From contig JAIQFN010000008.1 in assembly GCA_020073265.1 (NCBI GenBank), forward strand, positions 1 through 64,000: a stretch of DNA of 64,000 nt, given 5' to 3'. The notes beneath the pieces were generated by a model, which saw only the letters and a list, made by a program, of their open reading frames with translations, was not told the DNA's origin and ran no database searches. Positions 22,189-30,507 of this stretch are shown here, piece after piece. Source of the DNA: Terriglobia bacterium. GTDB taxonomy: Bacteria; Acidobacteriota; Terriglobia; Bryobacterales; Bryobacteraceae. A program made the translations under genes and the position numbers. The first letter of the stretch is position 1; each line of letters opens with the position of its first letter.

Positions 22189-24783
22189 CTACTTCAGCCC
22201 GCCCACCAGGAACAGCGTGACGATGTCGCGCTGGAACGAGTAGGCATACGAAGCGCCGTCCGGGGTCAGCGCAACATCGATCATCCGCACGCCCACCGGA
22301 TCGGCCGGCTGGAGTTCTTTCCAAGTCTCCTGGCGACCGCTCGCGACATCCAGGCGGCTGATCTTCAGCGAATACGGCTTCTCCAATTTCCGCAGGAACA
22401 GGAATCGGCCGTCGCCGCTCCAGCGGATCACCGCTTCGTCCGGCTCGATGTTTGCGATCACCTTGGCTTCGCCGCCCGCGATGGGAAGCAGGCTGAGTTT
22501 GCCGCCGGTCACGATCGCGGTGTACTTCTGGTCGGGCGAAACGCCTCGCGCGGTCACTCCTTCCGCGGTCAGGGGCACGGGCGGTCCTCCGCGCGCATCC
22601 TGGACGAAGCTTCGGGATGGCCGATTCGTTTCGTTGCCGGTGAACAGAATGCGCTGGCCATCCGGAAACCATTCGGCGCGCACATAGTTCATCCCGTCGC
22701 GGCCGAGCGATCGCGCCTCGCCCGCACCGGTCGGCAGAAGTGTCAGCTTGGTGGTGGGGCCGTCGCTGACGATGCAGCTCACCCATTTGCCGTCCGGCGA
22801 CAGCGCCGGCACCATGCCGTCCCCCAGCCGAATCGCCGGCGATCCGTCGGTTTTCCGCAGATATATCGCCGCGTTGCGTTGATGCACGTACGACGACTCG
22901 ACGAACAGGATGGTCTTGCCGTCCGCGGAGATGTCATAGACGTGGGAGTAATCGAACCACGAAAGATCGCGTTCCTGCTTCGCATCCGGAGTCAGAGCGG
23001 AGATGCCCATGCGCGTGTCTTCCGTGGTTGCCAGCACGCGGCCATCGTGCGAGGTATCATCGAGCGCCATCAGGGCCGGCGTTTCCACCACCATGCGCTC
23101 CTTGTTTTGCAGATTGACGGCGTGCAGTCCCAGGCGCGCGCCGTCCTTGCCGCCGGCGCCGAACCAAACCTCGTCACCTTTGGGCGACCACGCCAGGTGA
23201 AGCGATCCCCTCCATCCTCGGGAGAGCATTCGTTTCTTGCCGTGCAGGTCCAGCACGTTCACCGCAAAATCGCCAATGGCGTCGTCGTACTCGAAGAACG
23301 CCAGCAGATCTCCCTTGGGCGAAACGCGCAGGTCGTATGGCGGGCGGCCTTCCTTTGCGTACAGCACGGTGCCGATCGGATACTCGATTCGAGTGCGGCG
23401 GCCGACGGTATGGGACACCGCCAGGCTGGCTCCGTCCGGCGACCAGTCGGCATCGTTCACGTTCTCGAGCACCTCGCGCGGCGCTCCGCCGGAGAGCGGC
23501 ACGCGGGCCAGGGTTCCCGCGCTGGCCAGCGATTCGCCGATCAGGATGGCCATCTCGCCCGTCGAGCTGATGGAGAGGATGCGGCCCTCCGGAAGACCCA
23601 GCGAGCGCGAGTCGCGGCTGCCGGAGCGCATGGAGAAAATTGTCATGGGCTCGTCGCCCCACTGCGCGCTGAACAGCACGGTCTGGCCGTCGGGCGAGAA
23701 GCGCGCCGCGGCCACGTCGCCGCGCCGGTAGGTGAGCCGCTCGAAGCTGGACTGTGGCTTGCGCAGTGTCCGCCATCCGAGAAACGCTCCGGCGCCGAGC
23801 GCAGCCACGATCAGCAAGGACCAGACCGCGAGCCGCACACCGAAGCGAGCCTTGTTCGCGCCGGCCTGCTCCTTCTTCTCCGATTCGAAGTCTTCCAGAA
23901 CATCTTCGAGCGCCACCTTCACGTCCGCCATGTTCTGCCAGCGGCGCTGCGGATCTTTCCGCAGGCAGCGCGCGATGATGCGTTCCAGCTCGCGCGGAAC
24001 GTTGTCCTCACCGGGCCGGAACGGCGCGGGCTCTTTGTGCAGAACCGAGGCCAGCGTCGAGAGTTTCGAGGCGCCGTGGAAGGCGCGGCGGCCGGTGACC
24101 ATTTCGTACAGCACCGCGCCGAAGGAAAAGATGTCGGTCCGCGCGTCCACCTTCTGACCTTCGGCCTGCTCGGGCGACATGTACGCCACGGTGCCGATGA
24201 TGGTGCCGGCTTCGGTCTCGGGCGCGACTTTCATGTGCACGCTTTCGGTGGCCGCGAAGGCGTCCGGCTCGTCGGGTTCGTTCAGCTTGGCGAGTCCGAA
24301 GTCCAAAATCTTGACTTCGCCCTGCTCGTCGACCATGACGTTGCCCGGCTTCAGGTCGCGATGGATGATGCCGGCCTGGTGCGCCGCCGCCAGGCCATCG
24401 GCGATCTGGATGGCGTAGCGCAGCGCCTCCTGCAAGCGGATGCCCTTGCGGCCGATGAGGCGGTCCAGCGTTTTGCCGGCCACGTACTGCATGGCGATGA
24501 AGTCCACCGCCTGGCCTTCCACCTCGCTGGTATCGATGTCGTAAATGGTGATGATGTTGCGATGGCTCAGCGCGGAGGCGGACTTGGCTTCCTGAGCGAA
24601 GCGCGCGCGCCGGCCTTCGTCGCCGACGGCGGCGGAAGGCAGAACTTTGATGGCAACCGGACGGTCGAGGTGGGTATCGAGCGCACGATAGACAACGCCC
24701 ATCCCTCCCGCGCCCAGCTTGGCCTCAACTCGATAATGCCGGAGAGTCGCGCCGATCATCGAAATGGGAGCCCGCGCGACCAT
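22189..24783 (-). CDS. Ser/Thr protein kinase with beta-propeller sensor
   Basis: This is a membrane-bound Hanks-type kinase of 864 residues. The kinase domain is about 10-285: GAGGMGVVYRA (P-loop), VAIKVLP (catalytic Lys), IIHRDLKPGN, KILDFGLAK, GTVAYMSPEQ. One TM helix lies near 318-338 (LAVWSLLIVAALGAGAFLGW). The periplasmic part is made of PD40/WD40-like repeats (FSPDGQTVLFSA, LSPDGKWVS, WSGDGRFLFL). This architecture is very common in Acidobacteria. An alternative ATG lies 24 bp inside (24759). It is convergent with the ABC gene and divergent from the PQQ protein gene. The ligand is unknown. Confidence 0.9.
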   Translation of the reverse strand: MVARAPISMIGATLRHYRVEAKLGAGGMGVVYRALDTHLDRPVAIKVLPSAAVGDEGRRARFAQEAKSASALSHRNIITIYDIDTSEVEGQAVDFIAMQYVAGKTLDRLIGRKGIRLQEALRYAIQIADGLAAAHQAGIIHRDLKPGNVMVDEQGEVKILDFGLAKLNEPDEPDAFAATESVHMKVAPETEAGTIIGTVAYMSPEQAEGQKVDARTDIFSFGAVLYEMVTGRRAFHGASKLSTLASVLHKEPAPFRPGEDNVPRELERIIARCLRKDPQRRWQNMADVKVALEDVLEDFESEKKEQAGANKARFGVRLAVWSLLIVAALGAGAFLGWRTLRKPQSSFERLTYRRGDVAAARFSPDGQTVLFSAQWGDEPMTIFSMRSGSRDSRSLGLPEGRILSISSTGEMAILIGESLASAGTLARVPLSGGAPREVLENVNDADWSPDGASLAVSHTVGRRTRIEYPIGTVLYAKEGRPPYDLRVSPKGDLLAFFEYDDAIGDFAVNVLDLHGKKRMLSRGWRGSLHLAWSPKGDEVWFGAGGKDGARLGLHAVNLQNKERMVVETPALMALDDTSHDGRVLATTEDTRMGISALTPDAKQERDLSWFDYSHVYDISADGKTILFVESSYVHQRNAAIYLRKTDGSPAIRLGDGMVPALSPDGKWVSCIVSDGPTTKLTLLPTGAGEARSLGRDGMNYVRAEWFPDGQRILFTGNETNRPSRSFVQDARGGPPVPLTAEGVTARGVSPDQKYTAIVTGGKLSLLPIAGGEAKVIANIEPDEAVIRWSGDGRFLFLRKLEKPYSLKISRLDVASGRQETWKELQPADPVGVRMIDVALTPDGASYAYSFQRDIVTLFLVGGLK

Positions 24784-24830
24784 CTTAGCACTGCGGGCGG
24801 GCCGGTCGCATCAAACATTTCGGCGCGGCT

Positions 24831-24858
24831 TTGTAGCGGAGGGGCCGTGTAATATACT
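24831..24858 (+). promoter_or_regulatory. promoter for a probably leaderless transcript
   Basis: TTGTAG (24831-24836), 16 bp, then TATACT (24853-24858). The ATG of the downstream gene is at 24865, only 6 bp after the -10. A transcript started at the normal distance would begin at the ATG itself, and there is no Shine-Dalgarno sequence. Confidence 0.5.
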
Positions 24859-24864
24859 TCTGGC

Positions 24865-26703
24865 ATGACTCGCGCCCTCGTTCTTCTTTGTGTGCCGCTA
24901 GCGATTCCCAGCGCATGGGCCCAGGGCGCGCGCGGGATCGCGCTGTTCGAGGAACACTGCGCCCAATGCCACAACGCGCCGGGCGCCGGGAGCCGCGCGC
25001 CGAATCGCGACGCGCTGAGGCAGCGGACACCTGAAGCGATTCTGGACGCGTTGACCACGGGATCCATGGCGCCGAACGCGCAGGCGCTCAGCCTCGAGCA
25101 GAAGCGCACGCTGGCGGAGTACCTGGCGGGCCGCACGCTCGGCTCGGCAGCTTCGGGCGATGCGTCCGCGATGCCGAATCATTGCACCAGCGCGCCGCTG
25201 GGCGATCCGCTGAAAGGCCCGCTGTGGAACGGCTGGGGCGTGGATGCGGGCAACTCGCGCTTCCAGCCCGCCTCGGCCGCCGGTCTCGATCCCGAGCAGG
25301 TTCCCAAACTGAAGCTTAAGTGGGCCTTTGGATTTCCGAACGCGACGTCCATGTACGGCCAGCCGACCATCGCCGGAGGGCGCGTCTATGGCGGCGCGGA
25401 CACTGGTTTTGTTTACGCGCTGAATGCGGCGACGGGCTGTGTCTATTGGTCGTTTCAGGCGCAGGCCGGCGTGCGGACCGCGATCAGCATCGGTCCGGTG
25501 AAAGGCGGACGCTACGCGGCGTACTTCGGCGACGTGAAAGCGAACGTGTATGCAGTTGACGCGCAGAACGGCTCGCTGCTGTGGACCAAACGCGCCGACA
25601 CGCATCCACTAGCGCGCGTCACCGGAGCTCCGGCGCTTCACGACGGGCGATTGTACGTGCCCGTGGCGTCGCTCGAGGAACTCGCGGGCGGAAATCCGAC
25701 CTATGAATGCTGCACGTTCCGCGGCAGTCTGATCGCATACGACGCGAGCACCGGCCAGGAGATCTGGAAAAGCTACACCATTTCTCAAGAACCGAAAGCG
25801 ATTCGGAAAACTTCGCGCGGCACGCAGCTCTGGGGCCCCGCGGGCGCGGCGGTGTGGTCCACGCCGGCTATCGATTTGAAGCGCGGCTTGCTGTACGTCG
25901 CAACCGGCGACGCCTACACCGCGCCGGCCGCCGCGACGTCGGACGCAGTCATGGCATTCGACATGAAAACGGGAAAGGTGGCGTGGTGGAAGCAGCTCAC
26001 CTCCAACGACGCTTTCATCGCTTCGGCCAACTGCGGGACCAACGCCCGGAACCGGTCTGAAACGTGTCCCGATGAGCAGGGTCCGGATTTCGATTTCGGC
26101 AATTCGCCGATTCTGCGCACGCTGCCGGACGGGCGCGACATCATCGTGCTGGGGCAGAAATCGGGCATCGGGTGGGCGCTGGATGCATCCAAGCAAGGCG
26201 CCATCGTGTGGCAGCATCGCGTTGGAAAAGGCAGCGCGCTGGGTGGAATGGAGTGGGGCTCGGCGACCGACGGGCGCCTGGTGTACTTCCCGAACGCGGA
26301 TGCCAGCTACGGCCCGGAGCAAGCCGGAGGACTCGCGGCGGTCATGATTCAAAATGGCGAGCGCGTTTGGTTCACTCGGCCTCCGCCGGTGAAGTGCGCA
26401 AGCGAGCGCGATCCCAATTGCATCCAGGCCCAGTCGGCGGCGGTCACGGTGATTCCCGGCGTGGTGTTTTCGGCGGCGAGCAACGGAATCATGCGCGCGT
26501 ACGCCGCCAGCGATGGCCGCATCATATGGGAGTACAACACGTCGCGCGACTTCACGACGGTGAACGGCGTGGCAGCGAGCGGCGGCGCGATCAGCGGTCC
26601 AGGGCCGACGGTGGCGGGCGGGATGGTTTTCATCACGTCAGGCTACACGGCTCTTGGCGGAGGCAAAGCAGGCAACGTGCTGCTGGCGTTCGGCGTCGAG
26701 TGA
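24865..26703 (+). CDS. cytochrome c / PQQ-propeller protein (polyvinyl-alcohol-dehydrogenase-like)
   Basis: This is a periplasmic oxidoreductase candidate of 612 residues. A signal peptide (about 1-19, ending AWA) is followed by a small cytochrome c domain with CAQCH at about 32-36. A second region (about 100-612) is a PQQ-type beta-propeller with repeats such as GGRVYGGADTGFVYALNAATG and KRGLLYVATGD. The order haem-then-propeller matches polyvinyl alcohol dehydrogenases rather than classical quinoprotein alcohol dehydrogenases, where haem is C-terminal. Extra Cys pairs (ECC, NCGT..ETC) may form disulfides. The real substrate is unknown. It is convergent with a serine hydrolase gene. Confidence 0.82.
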   Translation: MTRALVLLCVPLAIPSAWAQGARGIALFEEHCAQCHNAPGAGSRAPNRDALRQRTPEAILDALTTGSMAPNAQALSLEQKRTLAEYLAGRTLGSAASGDASAMPNHCTSAPLGDPLKGPLWNGWGVDAGNSRFQPASAAGLDPEQVPKLKLKWAFGFPNATSMYGQPTIAGGRVYGGADTGFVYALNAATGCVYWSFQAQAGVRTAISIGPVKGGRYAAYFGDVKANVYAVDAQNGSLLWTKRADTHPLARVTGAPALHDGRLYVPVASLEELAGGNPTYECCTFRGSLIAYDASTGQEIWKSYTISQEPKAIRKTSRGTQLWGPAGAAVWSTPAIDLKRGLLYVATGDAYTAPAAATSDAVMAFDMKTGKVAWWKQLTSNDAFIASANCGTNARNRSETCPDEQGPDFDFGNSPILRTLPDGRDIIVLGQKSGIGWALDASKQGAIVWQHRVGKGSALGGMEWGSATDGRLVYFPNADASYGPEQAGGLAAVMIQNGERVWFTRPPPVKCASERDPNCIQAQSAAVTVIPGVVFSAASNGIMRAYAASDGRIIWEYNTSRDFTTVNGVAASGGAISGPGPTVAGGMVFITSGYTALGGGKAGNVLLAFGVE

Positions 26704-26709
26704 TCCGGT

Positions 26710-28680
26710 TTAGCGGACCGGCACGAGTCCGGTGACCAGCGACGACACGCCGTTGACGGTGAGGCCGACCACGTAGTCGCCGGGCGGCATTTTCGGGATC
26801 ACAACATTCGTTTGGAAGAGGCCTGCGGCGACTAATCCACTGAACGAAACATTGGCCGTCTGTGTTCCGACCTTCACCACGGTGTTGCTGACGTTGGTGA
26901 CCTGGTTGATGATGACGCCATCGGGCGAACCGGCGAATCCGATTCCGTAAACTTGAATGGTTTCGCCGACACTCGCTGCCCGCAACCCGGGGACTAGCGC
27001 CGGATCCGCAACCACGGTTCCATCGACGTGTTGTGCGGCTACAAATGATTTTCCTCCCACAGAATAGCGGATGAATTCAGGGGAACTGGCGCGAATCTCA
27101 ATGGCCTCGGGCTGGCTGGCGACGCCATCCACAATGACTTTCAGTGTGGCGGTTCCGGTGACGCTCAGATTCGGCAACTGCGCGTTAATCTGCCCTGGAC
27201 TGATGTAATAAATGGACGCTGGTTGGCCGTTGACCTTGATCTCCACGCCGTCCAACTTGCTGGGGAGCTTGCCATCGGCGAAATCAGCATCGCCCCACTG
27301 CCGCGTGGTCTTGGACAGATTCCAACCGAAGACGGTAAACCACGAACCGCCGGTGACGCCGGGTTCGAACGAGGCCCCCTGCACGACGCCTTTCACCGCT
27401 CGGATCTGCGGCGCGGACGCGGTACCATCCGTATATTTGGCTGTCGCGAAGAGATCAGCTCCCGAGATGGGGAGCGGTCCCACAGTCTGCGCGAACGCAT
27501 TCTCGATTACGTCCGAGTCTTTCTCAGTCGTATTGGTGATGAAGGAATAGGACTTTCCGTTGGGTGCCAGAAGCACGTGGGATTCCGTGCCGCGAAGCGC
27601 GCCAGTAAACCCAATGCGCACTCCGGCGCTGACCGTCTGGATCAGCCATCCCAGCCCATACCATGAGGTTGCCGACGGCAATTCATACGACGGCCTCGCG
27701 GTTGTCGCGGTAATAGTTTCGGGCTTGAAGAATGCCTTTGGCACACCGATGCCAAAGATACCGCTGATGAACCTTAGAAGGGCTGGAGCGGTCGCAGTCC
27801 AACCGCCAGAAGGGCCGAGGGCTTCCTCATACCATTGTCCGTACGGTGCAGGCGTGGTGCCGGTGATGTAGGGAAACACGTTCAGCGTGCCGGGGTCGGG
27901 CGTCCCCAATGTATAGACCGCTTCATAGGTAGCGGGGTTATCGGCAAACGCGCGACCCTCCTGCAAAGTGCGGCCCACTCGCATGGACGTGCGAATGCCC
28001 AGTGGCTCCAGGATATTCTGGCGCACGTATTGTTCATATTCGGTTTTCGATACGCGCTCGACGATCAACCCCAGCAGGCCGTATTCGAATCCCGAATAGG
28101 AGGCCTTGGATCCCGGTTCGAAAGAGAGAGGTTGGGTAAAGACCCAGCGCGTAATGTCGGTAATAGTGGCCGGTCCCCGGATCCCCAGGGCTTTGGAGAT
28201 CACAGCGCTGTTCTGCATGGGTTCACCACCCACTGTGCGATCCCATCCGGTGGAATGCTGCAACATCATCCGGATGGTGACTTTGCGCCAACGGCTATCC
28301 GCGGGACCGTTGGGGGGCAGCAGATCGGAGACGTAGTTCAGCACCAGATCGTCCAGGCCCAGCAGGCCGTCTTCCCACAATTTGACCATCGCCATTCCTG
28401 TGATCGTCTTCGAAACGCTGGCGATCCGCATGAGGGTGTTGGGCGTCATGGCGCGTCCGTTGGCCTTGTCGGCGAAGCCATAAGCGCCTGCGCAGGTCAT
28501 ATGTCCATTAGGTGCGACCGCGTAAGAAATCCCGTCCAGGCCCTCGCTCGCAGTGACGCTCTTGATCATGTCCTGCACAACTTGAGGGCAATTGTCGACT
28601 TCAGAAGGTACTTGCGCCACTGCGTTCGCAGCCAGAAGACACGCCGCCGCATAGATCGGCCATTGAAGAGTCTTGTGCAT
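26710..28680 (-). CDS. secreted beta-lactamase-fold hydrolase with TIGR03437-type tail
   Basis: The ATG at 28680 follows GGAGGT by 4 bp and starts a signal peptide (MHKTLQWPIYAAACLLAANAVA). Residues of about 30-420 form a class C beta-lactamase/esterase domain with the SVSK nucleophile motif, a YSGFEYG tyrosine motif and late GALRGTE. Residues of about 430-656 form the Ig-like module seen at the C-terminus of many Solibacter secreted proteins (GASFEPGVTGGSWFTVFGWNLS, then YISPGQINAQLP, then IQVYGIGFA). The protein probably acts at the cell surface as a peptidase or esterase. TATACT at 28744-28739 is a possible -10. Confidence 0.85.
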   Translation of the reverse strand: MHKTLQWPIYAAACLLAANAVAQVPSEVDNCPQVVQDMIKSVTASEGLDGISYAVAPNGHMTCAGAYGFADKANGRAMTPNTLMRIASVSKTITGMAMVKLWEDGLLGLDDLVLNYVSDLLPPNGPADSRWRKVTIRMMLQHSTGWDRTVGGEPMQNSAVISKALGIRGPATITDITRWVFTQPLSFEPGSKASYSGFEYGLLGLIVERVSKTEYEQYVRQNILEPLGIRTSMRVGRTLQEGRAFADNPATYEAVYTLGTPDPGTLNVFPYITGTTPAPYGQWYEEALGPSGGWTATAPALLRFISGIFGIGVPKAFFKPETITATTARPSYELPSATSWYGLGWLIQTVSAGVRIGFTGALRGTESHVLLAPNGKSYSFITNTTEKDSDVIENAFAQTVGPLPISGADLFATAKYTDGTASAPQIRAVKGVVQGASFEPGVTGGSWFTVFGWNLSKTTRQWGDADFADGKLPSKLDGVEIKVNGQPASIYYISPGQINAQLPNLSVTGTATLKVIVDGVASQPEAIEIRASSPEFIRYSVGGKSFVAAQHVDGTVVADPALVPGLRAASVGETIQVYGIGFAGSPDGVIINQVTNVSNTVVKVGTQTANVSFSGLVAAGLFQTNVVIPKMPPGDYVVGLTVNGVSSLVTGLVPVR

Positions 28681-28903
28681 GTTACCTCCGACGAAAACCC
28701 AGACCCGAGCTTCGATACTGGACTGGCGGGTTCTGTACAGTATACACCGCGGCGCAACGCTAGCAGAAACGTCGGCGGCGTTCGATTTTGAAGATCTCGG
28801 GCGACGATGCCGCAGGGCTGTTACAAAACTTGACAGTCTGAAAATCCACAAAAGATGAGTTTGCCGTAACGGGCGGATCGCACCGAGCGTCTGGGCATGC
28901 GAG

Positions 28904-29737
28904 ATGCATGAAAAGTTTCTGCTAGCCGGTATCGCTGGGACCGTGTGTGTGGTCGCGCTCTTTGCCGCTGACTCCTGGAAGAACAAGGACTACACGCAGT
29001 GGACCGATGACGAAGTTAACAAGCTGCTCACCGACTCGCCGTGGGCCAAGGAGATTAGAGTCACTCCGGGGCAGTCCGGCATGGGCCAGAGGGGCGGAGG
29101 AGGTGGGATGGGCCGTCGCGGAGGGATCGGCTTTCCGGGCGGTGGTGGTGGCGGCTACCCGCGCGGTGGCGGTGGCTATCCGGGCGGTGGCGGCTATCCT
29201 AGCGGCGGAGGACCTCAAGGTGGCGGCCGGATGGAGGCGATGAACGTAACGCTGCGATGGGAGAGCGCGTTGCCAGTCCAGCAGGCGCTGCTCCGTCAGG
29301 GCGCGGGCGCCGGCGAATCCAAAAGCAAGCCGGGAGCCAGCGAGGACGAATCCAAAGCTGGCGCTGATGCCAACCAGAAATACTACGTGATTGCCGTGTT
29401 CGGATTCAGGATGCCCGGACGGCGAGACCGTCAGTCGGCCAGCAGCGGCGGCAATCCCGATGACGATCAGGATCGCGGCAGCCGGAGCAATGACGATCTG
29501 CGCTCGCAACTTTTGGACGCCGCGCAACTGATCCCGAAGGGCCACCGCGCGATCTATGCCGACGACGTCCAGGTAACGGGGTTCGGCTCAGATGAAGTTC
29601 GGTTTCTTTTCCCGCGCACCGCTCCCATCGTGGCCGGCGACAAAGAAGTGGACTTCATCCTGGAAGTGCACGGAATCAAGCTGGAACACAAATTCCATCT
29701 GAGCGAAATGCAGTATCAAGGCAAGCTGGCGCTGTAG
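28904..29737 (+). CDS. secreted Gly-rich hypothetical protein
   Basis: This 277-residue protein begins with a signal peptide (about 1-22, ending FAADS). DYTQWTDDEVNKLLTDSPWAKEI resembles the opening of a group of acidobacterial secreted proteins of unknown role. Residues of about 55-110 are Gly/Arg/Tyr-rich low complexity. A Ser/Asp-rich insert lies near 175-200, and the final part is beta-rich (VDFILEVHGIKLEHKFHL). TTGACA at 28830-28835 may be a -35, but no good -10 follows. The function is unknown. The low-complexity segment may vary between strains. Confidence 0.65.
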   Translation: MHEKFLLAGIAGTVCVVALFAADSWKNKDYTQWTDDEVNKLLTDSPWAKEIRVTPGQSGMGQRGGGGGMGRRGGIGFPGGGGGGYPRGGGGYPGGGGYPSGGGPQGGGRMEAMNVTLRWESALPVQQALLRQGAGAGESKSKPGASEDESKAGADANQKYYVIAVFGFRMPGRRDRQSASSGGNPDDDQDRGSRSNDDLRSQLLDAAQLIPKGHRAIYADDVQVTGFGSDEVRFLFPRTAPIVAGDKEVDFILEVHGIKLEHKFHLSEMQYQGKLAL

Positions 29738-29756
29738 GCGAGGCCGCGAGGGGAAT

Positions 29757-29834
29757 TGGTACGCCCGGTAAGATTCGAACTTACGACCTTTTGCTCCGGA
29801 GGCAAACGCTCTATCCAGACTGAGCTACGGGCGC
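29757..29834 (-). tRNA. tRNA-Arg (anticodon CCG)
   Basis: Read on the minus strand: acceptor GCGCCCG/CGGGCGT, D arm AGCTCAGTCTGGATAGAGC, anticodon stem TTTGC/GCAAA with loop CTCCGGA (anticodon CCG), T arm with GTTCGAATC, A73 and an encoded CCA. All stems pair. A perfect -10 (TATAAT on the minus strand, 29849-29844) lies 10 bp upstream of the first base. Confidence 0.95.
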
Positions 29835-29865
29835 CCTGAGGTCATTATAGCGTTCGGTTGGGACG

Positions 29866-30453
29866 CTACGGAGTTTTCTTGGCCGACGTGGTGTGGTGCG
29901 TCGAGGTGGTCTTGTGAGCGGGCGCGCTGACCGGCTCCTTGGTCAGGGTCTCGATCATCTGGCGCCAGTAGGCCTCGTTCAACAGCTTTTCGTCGCCGTT
30001 GGGCGGAGTCTGGGAACGGATGTTGCCGTTGCGACCGATCCAGACGATCTGCGGGACCACGTAGCGCTCCATCACCGAATAACCCAGGAAGCCCAGCACA
30101 TTCTCGGGCGTGTCGAAGCCGACCGGGTAGCTGATGTGATGTTCGTTCACGAAATCGCGCACGTAGAGATTGGCCATGCTGTTGAATGCCACGTCGATGG
30201 GCTGAAAACCACGCGATCCGTATTCGCTAGCGAGCCGCGTGAAGACCTCGGAGGCATGCTGGCAGTGCGGGCAGGTGGTAAATACGCCGAGCAACGCCAC
30301 CACTTTGCCGCGGAAGCTGCTGAGCGGCACCTGGGTTCCGTCGACGAAGCGGATTTTGTAGTCGGGGGCCGGCCGGATGACGGGCGGGGCGTCCGCCGCA
30401 AAAGCCATTACCGCCGCCGCGGAAAGGAGGACGGCGCCTCGGATCAATCGCAT
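29866..30453 (-). CDS. secreted thioredoxin-fold (TlpA/peroxiredoxin-like) protein
   Basis: This 195-residue protein has a signal peptide (about 1-20, ending AFAADA) and a thioredoxin fold: VPLSSFRGKVVALLGVFTTCPHCQHA contains the CPHC active site at about 61-64, and the cis-Pro region is RYVVPQIVWIG. It probably reduces or oxidises disulfides outside the cytoplasm. The C-terminal 20 residues are His/Thr/Lys-rich low complexity (HKTTSTHHTTSAKKTP), possibly metal-binding. It lies 54 bp downstream of the secreted protease gene on the same strand. Confidence 0.8.
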   Translation of the reverse strand: MRLIRGAVLLSAAAVMAFAADAPPVIRPAPDYKIRFVDGTQVPLSSFRGKVVALLGVFTTCPHCQHASEVFTRLASEYGSRGFQPIDVAFNSMANLYVRDFVNEHHISYPVGFDTPENVLGFLGYSVMERYVVPQIVWIGRNGNIRSQTPPNGDEKLLNEAYWRQMIETLTKEPVSAPAHKTTSTHHTTSAKKTP

Positions 30454-30507
30454 CGAAAACTCCTTCTATTTATTTTAGCGGAAACCGGAAATGGGCAGAG
30501 GCGGGGG

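Noticed and set aside
21115-24852. A 1245-residue plus-strand frame across the kinase region
   Set aside because: It lies opposite a kinase with complete motifs and out of frame with the ABC gene. Composition is Arg/Ala-rich shadow sequence, typical of high-G+C antisense frames.
28735-28745. A BlaI-type operator before the beta-lactamase-fold gene (TGTACAGTATACA)
   Set aside because: The half-sites are in the wrong order compared with the TACA..TGTA form of BlaI boxes, and no blaI/blaR gene is nearby.
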